DNA of 64,000 nucleotides, from contig NC_084835.1 of the NCBI RefSeq assembly GCF_033115175.1, forward strand, positions 63,532,448-63,596,447, read 5' to 3'. This document shows, piece after piece, positions 34,507 through 47,227 of the stretch. The stretch's first letter is position 1. Every line of letters starts with the position of its first letter. Position numbers and translations under genes: made by a program. The DNA comes from Lepus europaeus. Lineage: Eukaryota > Chordata > Mammalia > Lagomorpha > Leporidae. The notes beneath the pieces were generated by a model that made no database searches, was not told where the DNA came from, and was given only the letters and a program-made list of their open reading frames with translations.

Positions 34507-35220
34507 TTTTTAATTAAACTTTTATTTAATGAATATAAATTTCCAAAGTATAGCTTATGGGTTACAATGGCTTCCCCCTCCCAAAACTTCCCTCCCACCC
34601 ACAACCCTCCCCTTTCCTGCTCCCTCTCCCCTTCCAATCACATCATGATTCATTTTCAATTCTCTTTATATACAGAAGATCAGTTTAGTATATATTAGGT
34701 AACGATTTCAACAGTTTGCCCCCATATAGTAACACAAAGTGAAAAAAAATACTGTTGGAGTACTAGTTATAGCATTAAATAAGAGTGTACAGTACATTAA
34801 AGACAGAGATCTTACATAATATATATTTTTTTAAAAATTAATTTTCTATGCCATTTCCAATTTAACACCAGAATCAGCCCTTAAGGCATTTGGATCTGGC
34901 TGAAGAGCCCATGGGAGTATTGTAGGCATGGAAAGCCAAGATACCATGGAAAAGAAAAAAAAAGAAGAAGACCTAAAGGAAAGATCTCTGTGAGTGAGAT
35001 CCCAGTGGAAAGAACAGGGCCATCAAAGAAGGAGGTACCCTTCTCTGAAGGGAGGAGAGAACTTCCACTTTGACTATGACCCTATCGGAATAAGATCAAA
35101 GTCAGCGAACTCTACAGGCTTCCATAGCCCTGGCAACTCATGACTAGAGCCTAGGGAGATTACTGACGCCATGAACAGGAGTGTCAAACTGTTAAGTCAG
35201 CAACAAAAGTCACTGTGTAC
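34507..35220 (-). mobile_element. 5'-inverted (twin-primed) L1 insertion
   Basis: TSD TAACCCCAGAATTT at 34493-34506 and 35221-35234. The left part (to about 34870) is L1 3' UTR in antisense, starting at a T run. The right part (about 34871-35220, from AGAATCAGCCCTTAAGG) is a more upstream 3' UTR segment in sense orientation. Opposite orientations inside a single TSD pair define a 5' inversion. Confidence 0.92.
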
Positions 35221-35234
35221 TAACCCCAGAATTT

Positions 35235-35579
35235 GAAGCAGAGCAGAGGGAGAAAGAAATACTGGGGTAGATCCAGTTGTAATGAGATGAAGGGTATAGA
35301 AACAGAAAACAGGTAACGTATTTTATACATTTGATATTTATGAATATTATCTTTCTATACAACTTTGTTTTCCCCTTAATTTTATCAGAAATCCATCATG
35401 ATTTTATTTATCTAAATTATGACAATATAGTGTCTCCCAATTTTCTTCTTACTTAAATATTTACCTTTGTTAAGAAAAATTTAATTGTATTTCATTGCAA
35501 AATTAAAAAATACTTATAGAATGGGGAAAGGAAAAAAAAATCACCCCTAATCCTGTCACTCACACGGGAACACTATCAC
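35235..35579. other. Non-coding, nothing recognised
   Basis: AT-rich spacer between an L1 and a SINE. Confidence 0.4.
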
Positions 35580-35599
35580 TAAGAACTTCTGGAGTTTGG

Positions 35600-35943
35600 G
35601 GGCTGGCACTGTGGCGCAGTGGGTTAAAGCCCTGGCCTGAAGCGCCGGAATCCCATATGGACGCTGGTTCGAAACCCAGCTGCTCCTCTTCTGATCCAGC
35701 TTTCTGCTATGGCCTGGGGAAACAGTACAAAATGGCCCAAATCCTTGGACCCCTGCATCTGCATGGGAGACCCGGAGGAGGCTCCTGGCTCCTGGCTTCG
35801 GATGGGCACAGCTCTGGCCATTGCAGCCATCTGGGGAGTGAACCATTGGATAGAAGACTTCTCTCTCTTTCTGCCTCTGCCTCTCCTCTCGCTGTGTAAC
35901 TCTGACTTTCAAATAAAATAAATAAATAAATAAATACTTAAAA
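35600..35943 (+). repeat. Young C SINE with intact Pol III boxes
   Basis: Near-perfect TSD AAGAACTTCTGGAGTTT at about 35581 and 35945. A box TGGCGCAGTGG at 35612-35622 and B box GGTTCGAAACC at 35666-35676 both fit the tRNA-type internal promoter consensus. (AAAT)n tail. One of the best-preserved copies here. Confidence 0.95.
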
Positions 35944-36127
35944 AAAGAACTTCTGGAGTTTTATGTACAGGTATATGCATTTCTAAATTTTTTACAAAAT
36001 TGTTACTTATCACTCTGAAACTCATTTTTTCCATTTAGTAGGATATCATGAGCATTTATCCTCATATCATTAAATATTTCAACTTGCAAGTTTTGTAGAA
36101 AAGATACTTTGTAATGCAAGCATCTAT

Positions 36128-36447
36128 AGAAGACTTTAAAAAAAAGACTCATTTATTTGAAAGAGTTGCAGAGAAAGAGAGAGAGAGTGAGAGTAAGTGT
36201 GATATCTTAAAGCCATTGGTTCACACTCCAAGTGACCTCAGTGGCTGGGGCTGGGCCTGTCTGAAACCAGGACCCTGGAACTCCATCCGGGTCTCCTATG
36301 TGGGAAGCATCATATACTGCTTTCCCAGGTGCATTTGCAGGGAACTGAATAGGAAGCAGAGTTGCCCAGACTTGAGCCCGTGCTCTCCGAGGGGATGCTG
36401 GTGTCGCAAGGAGCAGCTTAGCTGGCTGCACCACCACACTGATCCCT
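36128..36447 (-). repeat. C SINE
   Basis: Antisense: A run, GACTCATTTATTTGAAAGAG, body, then a CACCACACTGATCCC head. Confidence 0.85.
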
Positions 36448-37404
36448 AAAAGACATTGCTTGTTATATTCATGTCTTCTCTCTACTTTTCATCTGAATTT
36501 ATAAGGAAATAGCCAATGTACACTGTCAGATCCATATTCCTGATTGCATCAGTGCTGATGACTTAGCAGTCTAGTGACAACTTCCTGCTAATGTTTCTGC
36601 GGTGAGAGTCGCCAAAGAGTGTTTTTTAGCCAACCTGGGCAGAAGAGAAGCAGGTGAAGAAAAGTAGCAGATGATGCTCATCCTGAGAGCCGACTCAATC
36701 CTCTTGCCTGGCACTAGGTGGCACTTATGCTTTTGCAAAGGAATCCAAACAAATTCTTTAGAGTAATCGCTTAAGCTTATTTCTGCCTAACATTTGCAGG
36801 GATATTACTCACATTTATTCAACTTGTATTGTATCTCCTGTATGAGTACCTTGTAGCATTATCTTCCAGCTTCATCATACATGCACATTTTTGCCTTATT
36901 TTATCTACTTTAAAAACATTTCCAAAATACTAGTTTTTCTCTCCCTGTTTCTGGTTTATCTGAACTAAAAAACAAAATAAAACCCCAAATAAACTAATGA
37001 AAATATCCAACAAACTAACCTAACAAAAAAATAGATTGGGTTAAAATTGCTCCAGGATCTTAATTTTTAGTTGAATCTTTAATTCAGTTGGAGCATCCAG
37101 TATAAATAAATAATAAAGATTTTTGTTAGTTTTCTAGTTACTAATGGGACATGAATTCTCAAACAAAATGCTTGTGAGTTATTCAAGTATGGATGATGTG
37201 TGGAAAAGTGTTGAATCCTTGTTAAGCCCCTTATTCTGCAGCATGTGAGGTAAGAAGGCTTAAGGAACACAATAACAAGGCATATGCTACATTAAGCTCT
37301 TCTGATTGCCACAAGTGGTTAATTTTTTGGGTTATCAAATGATTAGAATTATAATTTTGAATCTTCTTTTCAAAAGGGAGGATCATTGGGACACAGCATA
37401 TATG
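36448..37404. other. Non-coding, nothing recognised
   Basis: AT-rich single-copy-looking DNA without a supported gene. Confidence 0.4.
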
Positions 37405-37492
37405 AGGTGGGGGTGCATCAAACAATTCATGGAAATATAAAATTAAAAGATAATGTGCATTTCCATGAACTATATGAAGACACCTTGGATTA
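37405..37492. repeat. Palindromic MITE-like element, copy 4
   Basis: Short copy: CATCAAACAATTCATGGAAAT, AAAATTAAAAGATAATG, then TTTCCATGAACTATATGAAGAC. The arms pair as inverted repeats about 30 bp apart. Confidence 0.6.
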
Positions 37493-37779
37493 GTTAAGTT
37501 TGGCATTGTTGGGCATACCAATTCTCCAACCAACCTGCTTGTCCCTCTTGTTAGGACAACTCAGTTATTTCTGCTTGTTCAAGGAAATGAGTTTCTGTGT
37601 GCTTAAAGTTTTATTTACTTATTTTTTGAATACAGTTTATTTTCCAAGAATAAAAGCCTATAAATTGAATTACAAGGTAAAAAATAGGTCATTTTAAGAT
37701 CTTAATATGTGTTACCAATTGCTGTTGAAACAAACCAACTGATAATGCAAAAGGACCACAAATTTGCTTTCCCATGATG

Positions 37780-38835
37780 AATTATTTTTAAATTTTGGTT
37801 TTGTTTTTATAATTTTTAATTTATATAAGGTGAACAAACTTCATGTATTTTTTTATATACAAATTTAGGAACATAGTGATACTTCCCACCGGCCCATGCT
37901 CCTACCCTCACTCCTCCTTTCTTTCTTATTCTTTTAAATTTTTATAGGGACATACATTTGGATTATTTTATACTCATAAGAATAACATAAAATTAACCTT
38001 CCACTAAGTAAAGAATACAACAAATAGTAAGAAGAAAAATACAGTGCTCCTCAACAGTAGATAAGGGCTGTAAACAATTACCAAATCTCAAAATGTCAAT
38101 TTTGCTCATATACATTACATTTTTGTGCTCTAATAGTTACCACAGATTAGAGAAATAATATGATATTTGTCTTTTTGGGACTGGCTTATTTCACTAAGTT
38201 TAATGGTGTCCAGTAGCACCCATTTTGTAACAAAAGACAAGATTTCATTCTTTTTTACAGCTGAGTATGTCACATTTTCTTTAACCTGAAGGCTAGGGCA
38301 TTAACCCACTGCACCACAGTGCTGACCCCATCATTTCTAATATTTCAGTTTGATTTCTCACCAATATCTCAATCTCTTAGCAAAATTTTTCATCCATATC
38401 CTGTATGGATTTCTTTATCTCATGAATTTGTTTCCCTGTGTTCCTGAGTAATTTTATGATGATTCTTTTGAATTCCTTTTCAGGCATTTCATCAATCTCT
38501 TCATCTTCACATTCTAATATTGTTGTGTTCCTTTTGGGGAGTCATATTGTCTTACTTGTTCTTTTTTCTTGTATTTCTGCATTTAATTTTAGGTATTTGT
38601 GGAAACACTTATTGAATTTCTCCTTTGATGACTTTTACCTTTAAGTTATGCCTCTGTGGCTTTGTGGAGTGTCTGCTCTTTCAGTGGATATCCAGAGGTG
38701 TGTGCTGGGTGGAATCAGAGAGCTTTGGTTAGTGTTCTAGTGTGTGGCAAGAATCTAGGCTGTCATCCTATTTGGGCATGGTAGATCTAACTGCGCTGCT
38801 TCTGCTTTTATTCTGCTACCTTCCCCTGGTAAAAA
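37780..38835 (-). mobile_element. Internally deleted, old L1
   Basis: Antisense L1 3' UTR (from about 37815; ACAAATTTAGGAACATAGTG) runs to about 38280. A SINE head remnant follows (38285-38331, CCACTGCACCACAGTGC). Then comes sequence matching the ORF1 N-terminus and 5' UTR of the L1 at 19.1-19.6 kb. ORF2 and most of ORF1 are gone. No TSD found. Confidence 0.7.
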
Positions 38836-39276
38836 TATTTTCCCTATTCCTCATCCAGAGTGGTGCTTTCTGTTGTTACAGTATGGAAGATGGTTAGAGA
38901 TGTTTAAATCTACAGGCTCTTTTATGCTTAGCACCCAAGTTTTGAATGTTGTACCCTATCTCCATCCTCCTCCTCTACCCCACCACCTTGACTTCTTTCC
39001 TCTTACAATTTCTCCTTGTATTCTTAATTTAGCTGTGTTTCAATTATTCACAGCATCACTATTTTAAGATGTTTGAAGTTTTTTTCTCTTTCAGTGTGTA
39101 TTTATGGATGGTCAACCTTGTTTAAAAGAAATGACATCTCTATCCCTTGTGTAGCTCATTATAGTCAACATAATTGTTTGGAATAAATGATAAGACTTTG
39201 ATACACCCACTTAATATTTCCCTTGTTATATTGGAATTTGTACCATAAAGACTTGCTGATTTAAGATTGTATCATG
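38836..39276. other. Non-coding, nothing recognised
   Basis: Spacer between the deleted L1 and a SINE; no gene or repeat signal. Confidence 0.4.
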
Positions 39277-39600
39277 GCCAGCTCTGTGGCGCAGTGGGTG
39301 AAAGCCCTAGGCTGCCACGCCAGCATCCCATATGGGCTCCTGTTTAAGTCCCAGCTGCTCCACTTCTGATCCAGCTCTCTGTGGTCTGGGAAAGCAGTAG
39401 AAGATGGCCCAAGTCCTTGGGCCCCGGCACCCGTATGGGAGACCTGGAAGAAGCTCCTGGTTCCTGGCTCAGGAACTCAGCTCTGGCTGTTGCAGTCATT
39501 TGGGGAGTGACTCAGCAGATGGAAGACCTCTTTTTCTCTCTGGCTTTACATCTCTCTGTAACTCTGACTTTCAAAAAAAATCAAATAAATATTTTAAAAG
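39277..39600 (+). repeat. C SINE
   Basis: Sense, head GGCCAGCTCTGTGGCGCAGTGGG with a good A-box match, and tail CAAATAAATATTTTAAAAG. Confidence 0.9.
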
Positions 39601-39604
39601 AGAG

Positions 39605-41789
39605 ATTATATTGTATTTTCTGACACTCTTGTAGAGTATTTTAGTAAGTGTTTTTTCCCCTGATTTGTCTTTTAGGAGTTAAAAAGGAGATGTGAAATAT
39701 CAGCAGGATACCAATTCTTTAAATTAATTTAGCCTGTTTTTCTTTTTCATTTAATATATAGAAGTTGAATCTTAGACATTATTCTTGACTTTCTGCTAAT
39801 CTTTCTTGGAGAGGGGCACTTGAGTTGGCTTCTAGGATACTTGTAGAAAAATCTACCTCTTTAAATGATGGAGCTTAGGATGGGCCAGGCAGCCCCTTAG
39901 GCTTCATGAATCATGCACTTGGAATTTTTGATTTATAGCCAAAGTTGTGTGACTGTCCTGTGAGTGGGAAAATAAGATTTATTATTTTAATATTTTTGAA
40001 TCACTTATAAAATACATGAATGTATTAATACGATGTTAGATACCAGAAATAACAAAAAGATGCAACAGACTTATTACAATATTTGAATAGCCCTACTCTG
40101 CCCAGAATCTTAGATCTGACCATATAGCTATCTTAAAAAAGAATCTGTTCATACCTGATTACTAAAGCAATATATTTTCATAATAAAAATTTTGGTAATG
40201 AAAAAGTACAAAATATATTGGAATATTTTGCTATCAGATGACAGAAAACCATTCAAACTGTAATGAACACAAGGAGACATCAATCATATCTTTTGCTGAC
40301 ATAAATACCAAGGGGGAAGATTAGTGAAGCTTCAGGTAACTATGGATGTAATGGTGAGATTGTCTTTAGGGAGAATATTTCTTGAGAGAGTATCTATCTA
40401 TTATTTATATCTATCGATTAATTTATATATCTACAATCTATGTCATCTATCTTTCATCTATCTATATCTTTCTATCGATAATCTGTCATCTATGTCATTT
40501 GTCTATCATTTATCTATCATATTTATCTACCTATCATCTCTATGTAACTTCTATTTATCTACCTATTATCTCTCAGCTTTTTCTATTTTTCTGTCTTGGT
40601 TTCATGTAAAAAGACTGTCAATACAGTGGTAAAAGAGCAAGAAGAGGTCACACCGACAGTTCTCGATCAACAATGGCTTTTCGAACTGATAATAATCCCA
40701 GTAGTGGAGGGGATATCTTTTTACCTCCCCCTCTGTTCTGCTAGTGCCTTGCCTAGAGTCCTGTAAATTAGATTGAAAAAGATGGACTTGATCCAGAGAA
40801 AGATAAACAAAATTGTACAGCATATGTACCACAAATACACACACGATGAGCAAGCAACAGAATGGGGTGACTCGCACTTGGACTTACATCATCTTCACAA
40901 AAGAGCAATGCATTTTTAGAGAAGTGACAGGAAAAGGAAGAGGACTCAGAGTTTCTAGGGGCTAATATATGGAGGAACTAATAGAAGATAGGGCTAGTTA
41001 GTGAAGTGTCTTATGGTGTCATCTCTAGGCTGACTAAGGTCTAGAGTTGTATCCCCTGATTAATGAACTTCTGTCCTCCCTGTAATCAAGGGAAGGAAGG
41101 CACCTTTATAAATGGATGTGCTGCAAATAGGGGGAAGGCGGAGAGCTTTCCTTGTTATCTACTTCTCAATCACCTTTAGCTCAAAACAATCAATATGCAA
41201 AATGGCATATTCTGGAGCGATGTACCTACCACCCTTCATCCCAGAGAGATGAGAAGCCTCTTTCTTGGTGGATCCAGAAAAAGTGCTGATGAGTCAAGTT
41301 CAGGATCTGTGCATATCCCTGAAGTAATCCCTGTGGCCAGTAGATGACCAGCTTCTGGCTGGACCTCAGCAGTGATAGGGTCCAGCTATGCAACATTCTG
41401 AAGTGAGTCACCCACAAGAAAGAGTGATTCTGTTGCATAAAAGAGTGGGACAAGGATCACGTTCTGGGTGGAAATAACAATAACTATTTCAATTATCTAC
41501 AGAGAAAATAAAATCTCCTATAATGACACAACTCAGATAAAATCACCAATCACACTTCTGTTGCATGTTTCCAATTTAAAATACCTAAGTTTAAAACAAC
41601 AAAGCTTGTCTTGAATTGTATATGATTTGCTACTTTTTTTTTAAATTTAACAACTAATTCTCTGCTTTGCCAACATCATCTACTTGTACATTTCAAAAGC
41701 TTTAATACCAACTAGTTCATGCATGTGTGGTTTTCATATACTGAAGTAAGTAGGCTACTAATCCCTATTGGATTTTCTAAAAATTCATT
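39605..41789. other. Non-coding apart from a microsatellite
   Basis: Long single-copy-looking stretch. The 91-codon minus frame at 40602-40877 is not recognised. No exon signals were found. Confidence 0.4.
40388..40575 (+). repeat. Degenerate (ATCT)n microsatellite
   Basis: ATCTATCT and TATCTATC units interrupted by TGTC and ATTT. The hydrophobic open frames over it are repeat artefacts. Confidence 0.9.
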
Positions 41790-42061
41790 AGAAGGAGAGG
41801 TTTTCTATTTGCTTGCTTGCTCCCCAAATGCCCACAATGGCTAGGGCTGAGCTAGATCAAAGCAAGGAGCTAGGAACTCAATTAGGTGTCCCTAATTGGA
41901 CAGCAGGAACCTCAGCATTTGGGCCATTATAGGCTACTTCCCAGTCATATTAGCAGGAAGCTGGATCAGAAGTATAGGATAACCGGGATTTAAACCCGGC
42001 AGTCTGTATTGGGATGTTGACATCCCAAGTGGTAGCTTAACCTGCTGTGCCACAAATGCTT
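41790..42061 (-). repeat. Old C-type SINE
   Basis: Antisense. Tail eroded; CCCAAATGCCCACAATGGC, then a head ending CCTGCTGTGCCACAAATGC. Confidence 0.75.
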
Positions 42062-42215
42062 GCACCAGGAACCTAATTATTCAAGCCATCACTGCTGCCT
42101 CCAAGCCTCTGCTTTAGCAGAAGTTGGAATCAGGAGTTGGATTCAGGAATCAAACTTAGGAACTCCAATGGTGAGGCACGGGTGTCCTAACCAACATCTT
42201 AATACTTACTCCCCT
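42062..42215 (-). repeat. Second SINE fragment abutting the first
   Basis: Another antisense head half (ACCAGGAACCTAATTATTC to CCAACATCTTAATACTTACTC) directly adjacent, either a partial duplication or an interrupted older copy. Confidence 0.65.
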
Positions 42216-42571
42216 ACTCAGTTTTTAAATACTCAATATGCATATATGTCTGGACTTCAAAGCTACTCTCCCACTCCAACTACAGTTTTGCAACATTGTG
42301 TTCAGTTTTCTGTGCAACATGTTGTCACCCATAGGACTGGTCAGGCCTTATCAAGGTGCTCATTAAGGTTTGCTTGCTCTGTTCTCTCTGGTTTCTTAAC
42401 TAACACAGACACTCCCTCCCGCTCCAAGATGAGGTCCAGGGCAGGACCATTGTAAGGCCGGGGAAGTCTCTGTTCTGGCTTTCAAATATAAAAGAATGTC
42501 AAAAACATCAGTATTCAAATATTATTTTGATGAAGTTGTTCAAACATAAAAATGAATATCAAACCCCATGA

Positions 42572-42872
42572 TGAGGATCAGGCATTTAGCCTAGTGGTTT
42601 GAGATACCTGTAGCCGACATCACAATATCTGGGTTAGATTCATTCCCAGCTCTGATTCCTTACTCCAGTTTCCTACAAATGTAGGCTCAGGGTGGCAGCT
42701 ATGAGGGCCCAAGTAGTTGGATGCCTGACATACTATCGGAGAGTTGCATTGTTCCCAGCTCCCAACTCTAGCCCTGCCCCAGCCACAGCCATTGTGGTCA
42801 TTAAAGCAGTAGATGGGAGTGCTTGCTGTCTCTCTGCCTATCTCTCTCTTGATCTTTGACTCTTATATAAGT
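42572..42872 (+). repeat. Old C-type SINE
   Basis: Sense with the older head (CAGGCATTTAGCCTAGTGGTTTG) also seen at 21680; CT-rich 3' end, degraded tail. Confidence 0.75.
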
Positions 42873-42879
42873 AAGAGTC

Positions 42880-44674
42880 ATCCCACCCCATCCCATGAAG
42901 ATTTTTTGTGACACAGAGCAGGATCATCCTAATCTCAGTCTTAGCAAGAACAATTGTTTGTGGGTGGTGGTGTGGAGGGCTGGGATGAGGGTAGTACATT
43001 TTTGCAAAAGTGGACAGTGTCTCCTGTTCAAAGGCCTGGGCCTCTCTAAGTCATTTGTCATAAGGAAGGGAATGGAGAGAAAGCAAATGATTCTCTTCAT
43101 GAGCCATTCACCTTCCCCTGTACACCCTCAGCCATTTTATAGATCCCATGATTGCATTGCTATCTTCAGTCCTGGGCCTATGGCCAATTACACTTCCCAG
43201 CCAATCTGTTTTAGGCAGAAACATGAGGCATGTCTGCCCCTGAGATATGGGTGGAAGTTGTGGTGGTCGCTTTTGGGTTAGGGCAGTGTGAGTCTCTGCA
43301 CCATCCTCTAATCTGTCCTCCTGAACAAGGAGCACAGGGTTCTCCTTCTTAGAGAACAAATTCCACAAGTGGAGTGGTGCAGAAGACCTGCTGCCTTCAC
43401 AGGCATGACAAACGCACCTTTACTGGAACACGATTTTCATCACAATGTAATCTCTTCCATCCCGTACGGATTCACTGCTCTTGATGGCATCATCTGGAGT
43501 GATAGCTCTTCTTAACCTTGTCAAAGATAAGCAAAGCTGGCACTAGTTAACAAGGTAAAGACAGATTAACCACTAGCAACTACTACAAAGGGAAGACAGT
43601 CCACACAACTAAATCGAACTTCAAGGTGACTGAAGGAAGAATGAGGGGGTAAAGAGAAGGGTGATCAGGGCTCAGTAGAGCCAGGGAGCAGGAAGGAAGT
43701 AGGGGTTGGTCGTAAGTAAGAGTTGGTCCATTATGTCTCCTAGGTTTGCTCACTGGCACTTGGGGAAGTCACGCTCCTACCTCTCACAGATACCAGGGGA
43801 CAGAAGTGTTTCCAGACGCTGTCTGGAACAAGCTGAATTCTTTAGTCAGCCTGGAGTTTTCTCCAGTGGGCATTGGGGTAGGGTAGGGGGAGGGCATCAT
43901 TCTAAGGATTTAGCCTTGAGCTATTAGAAACTGTGTTGGTGTTTATTCAAGTCTGACCAGGCTATGGCTAGGGACTAGTTGAGGAGAGGGCTCAGAGGGA
44001 CCTGGCTAGTGCTTGTTCATGCAGAGTTTCTTTGTCCAATCCAGGAGGAAGTCACCTACAGAGCTGATTCTTGGATATTTACCAGTCCAAGAGCTAAGAG
44101 AGCCATTGGGTAGATCTATAGGCTCTTCCAGGTGCAGAGCTGGCTTGCAAATCCTTCCTGATAAGGTTCTGTAAGTTTGAAGTTCACGAGGAAGCAAAAG
44201 TAGGAGTCCAGAATTACTGGTTTCTTTGGGTAAGTTCCTTATGTTTGGAGGAAAGGAGCACCTCCACTCAAGGGCACAGCATTTTCTATAATGGCCTGGA
44301 TTATGTGAGCAAGGAAGCTGGTGGCCATGCCTGCCTTTGACCCATGGGTCCCAGACACACCTACTGGCAAGCAGGGGTGCTACTCTTCTCTCTGGCTCCC
44401 AACCATTCATCATTGTTGTCTCTGAAAAATAAAATGAAAAGAAAAACTGAACATTTTTCATATTAAAAAACTTCAAGTCCCAAGGTACAGCATGTACCTG
44501 GGTGTAGACAAAATGAGTAGGAAGAATCAATGGGTATCCCCTGGTTCACCTCATATTCTGACATTTTAAGCTATACTTACCATTGCATGTCCAACTAGGA
44601 CATGAGCAATGGCTTACTGTGATTGATGTTACTGTTAACAGTTTCTTCAAGGCAGGGATCCCTTTATCAAATCT
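42880..44674. other. Non-coding or uncharacterised, locally GC-richer
   Basis: No interspersed repeat was recognised in nearly 1.8 kb, unusual for this window. Several open frames exceed 70 codons (42895-43281 on +, 43108-43368 on -, 44006-44530 on -). A sense exon or an unlisted repeat are both possible. Confidence 0.4.
44006..44530 (-). other. Unrecognised 174-codon open frame
   Basis: Longest frame in the window not explained by a repeat or composition. Starts MILPTHFVYTQVHAVPWDLK and ends FLLDWTKKLCMNKH, with a leucine-proline patch (GLLLLLPREL) in the middle. No signal peptide, repeated domain or motif is evident. No splice or promoter context was identified. It could be chance in GC-richer DNA, a relic of an old retroelement, or a noncoding exon. 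I assign no function. Confidence 0.15.
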
Positions 44675-44960
44675 GTACATTTGAAAGACAGAGATCCACA
44701 AAGAGAGGATCTCTGATGGTTCACTCCTCAAATGGCTGAAATTGCAAGGGCTGGGCCAGGCCAAAGCCAAGCCCTAGGAGCTTCATCTGGGTTTCTCATG
44801 TGAGTTCTGGGCCCATGTACTTGAACCATCATCTACTGCTTTTCCAGATGCATTAGTAGGGAGCTGGGTCAGAAGCGGAACAGTTGGGGCTTGAACCAAC
44901 ACCATATGGGTTGCCAGCATTGCAGGTAGCAGCTTTACCTGGTACACTACAATGCTGTCT
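44675..44960 (-). repeat. C SINE
   Basis: Antisense: ACATTTGAAAGACAGAGATCC, then GGCCAAAGCCAAGCCC, and head CACTACAATGCTGTC. Confidence 0.8.
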
Positions 44961-47227
44961 CCATCATTGTATTTTATGCAGTGTTAGGCAATGACTGGCA
45001 CATTGCATATGTAGTTTAAAAAATTGGAGGAATTTAAGGAACTCTTGCTGGATAACCACCACTGGAGGATCCAAATGTCAACTGTTCTTCAGAGATCAAA
45101 GACTCACAGATATTTTTGCTGTTTTAAGCAAGTAAACAACTTTCTGCTGCATGAAATCTTGGTCCTTCCTACCCAAAGAACATGGCAGGAGGCAGGAATG
45201 CTTAGGGAACAGCAGGCTGAGTTGTCTTGGGCCCCCTCCTTCTAGCTAATGCAATTTTTTGTTTTTGTGCTTGTTCATGGACTAGAGAGGGTTTAGAAAA
45301 ACTTCAGGTGAGAGAGGTGTATGATTGGTCTACTGGGAGATGAAGGAAAGGAGGGAGGGAGAGGTGAGAAAAGGAAAAAAAAAGATCTTTCAATTGTAAA
45401 TATTAGCCTCTGTTGTGTGTTAGTAGCAATGAGGTGAAATGGTATGTGCAACCATTTCTGTAAATTTCAGCTGAGTTTTGTTACAATGACCCCATTTGTG
45501 TGGGTATGGGAGAAGATTTGGTAACTCAAATACCTTATTGATTGAAGTTCTTATTCCTTTGGTAGGAAAAATGGTTTGGAAAAAATGGTTCCTCTCCAGC
45601 TCAGATATAAAAGTGTAAGTGCTCTGTGCTTTGTGAAATTTGTGCTCAATTAGTCACAAAAGGTATAATGAGTCATCACTTAGCAAAAAAAGAAAAAAGA
45701 TATAAAGAAAAAAGGCTCTTCTTTTGGGACCCTGTGAGGTTGTTTGTGTTTAAGCCTGTGACAATTTTGAAATTGTTTAAACTTTAAAGCAAGAAACCAA
45801 TTCTCAAGAGCTGGATTTCTAGTAGCAATAAAAGAGATAATTTTTTACTTGGGTATTCCTGTGTTTATACCTTGCAAGAAAGAAAACCTCATTTAGGCTA
45901 ACCTGTGTGTTGCCAGGCTTGTGTAGCTGCTGTGGATACTGATGTTTTCGAGTTGTGAATAGGCACATGGGAATCATATGATATATAAGAGAATACTTAA
46001 GCTTACAATCTACCTGCAGCAGCTATTTACCTCCAAATGTTTCAATTGATTTTGGTTTCAAAACAACTCTGTTTTATTGGTTTGCAAAACACACCCCAGG
46101 CAAGCTCATGCTGGACTCTATATACCCCCAGCAAGATCACTACAGGGATTTCTCAGTTCCCTAGATGGTGTCCAAGTCCTTGCCTAAAGGACAGTTCAGC
46201 AGCCACCTAAGAGCCTTGGTCTGTACCAGCCTCACTGATTTTTCTACAGCTGCCATCTTATTGATTTTAGTGAATTAATTACCAAACCAAATGAGTGTTG
46301 GCTTGGTAAATATGGCCAATGAACACTCACACCAAAGGAATACCAGATTGAGAAAGATTTCTCGTGAGCATGCAGGCAAGGAGTATACTGGGAATAGCTC
46401 CCTATAGCGCACCTCTTGGAGCCAGGAGGCAGAGTGGTCTTTGCAGGCAAAGTATACGGATTTCTTCAGGGTCCTGTGGTCATTGTAGGCAGAGGTAGTG
46501 TTTAGTCTTGTATAGATGTAGAAGTTTGTCATGCTTCTTCATACATCCCATTTCCATAAAAGGGCTTCCAAATCCTACCTGGAGGAGAGGACTGGAGTAT
46601 TAGAACAAGACAAGAGCTTTAGGACACTTTGGGCTAACACCTGCACATGTCCTTGTGCACAGCATCAGTTAGAACTGACTCTTTGGAACTTTTACCATCC
46701 CTCTGTTGTGGTCTGGCTCCTGTGCCCTTCTGAGTTCCATAAGCTTTCTAGAACATTCTCTTAAAAGAAAATTCAAGATAATCTGTGCTTACAAATTCTT
46801 TCAGAGTATTTATTCATGTCCCTGTACTCCCTTTGCCTAATTCCTACCTTATGGGTAATAGATTTTTAATACAATCTAGGATAATTCTGGATCTTGCTTG
46901 ATGCGTATTAAAATGCAGAAATCATCTTTTGTAGATATCAGGTTTTGAAAGAACTATCTAGTGCTGAATCCTAGACCATGGACTTGCTCATTTATGTCAT
47001 TTGGGGACCATAGCATCCCCCTGCTTCGTGTCAAAACAGTCCTCTTGGAGTACAGCCAAGTCAAGACTAGATGACTAGCTTATGTTCTATGAGAAACCCC
47101 CATACTGATGCTGCCCATTCTTCCCTGCCCAGGTCAATTCTGTGAGAGGCTAATTTTCTTAATTTCTTAATTTTATGAAATTATAGTATTTTGAATACCT
47201 TCTAATCACTTTCCTTTATATTGAATT
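44961..47227. other. Non-coding, nothing recognised
   Basis: One of the longest repeat-poor stretches. It contains a GA/A-rich patch near 45345-45385 but no supported gene. Confidence 0.45.

Noticed and set aside
35600..35690. tRNA-like sequence with A and B boxes
   Set aside because: It is the head of a C SINE, not a folded tRNA gene; no acceptor or anticodon stem order is present.
40324..40632. 102-codon hydrophobic frame resembling a membrane protein
   Set aside because: Produced by an ATCT microsatellite (repeated YLSI-type text).
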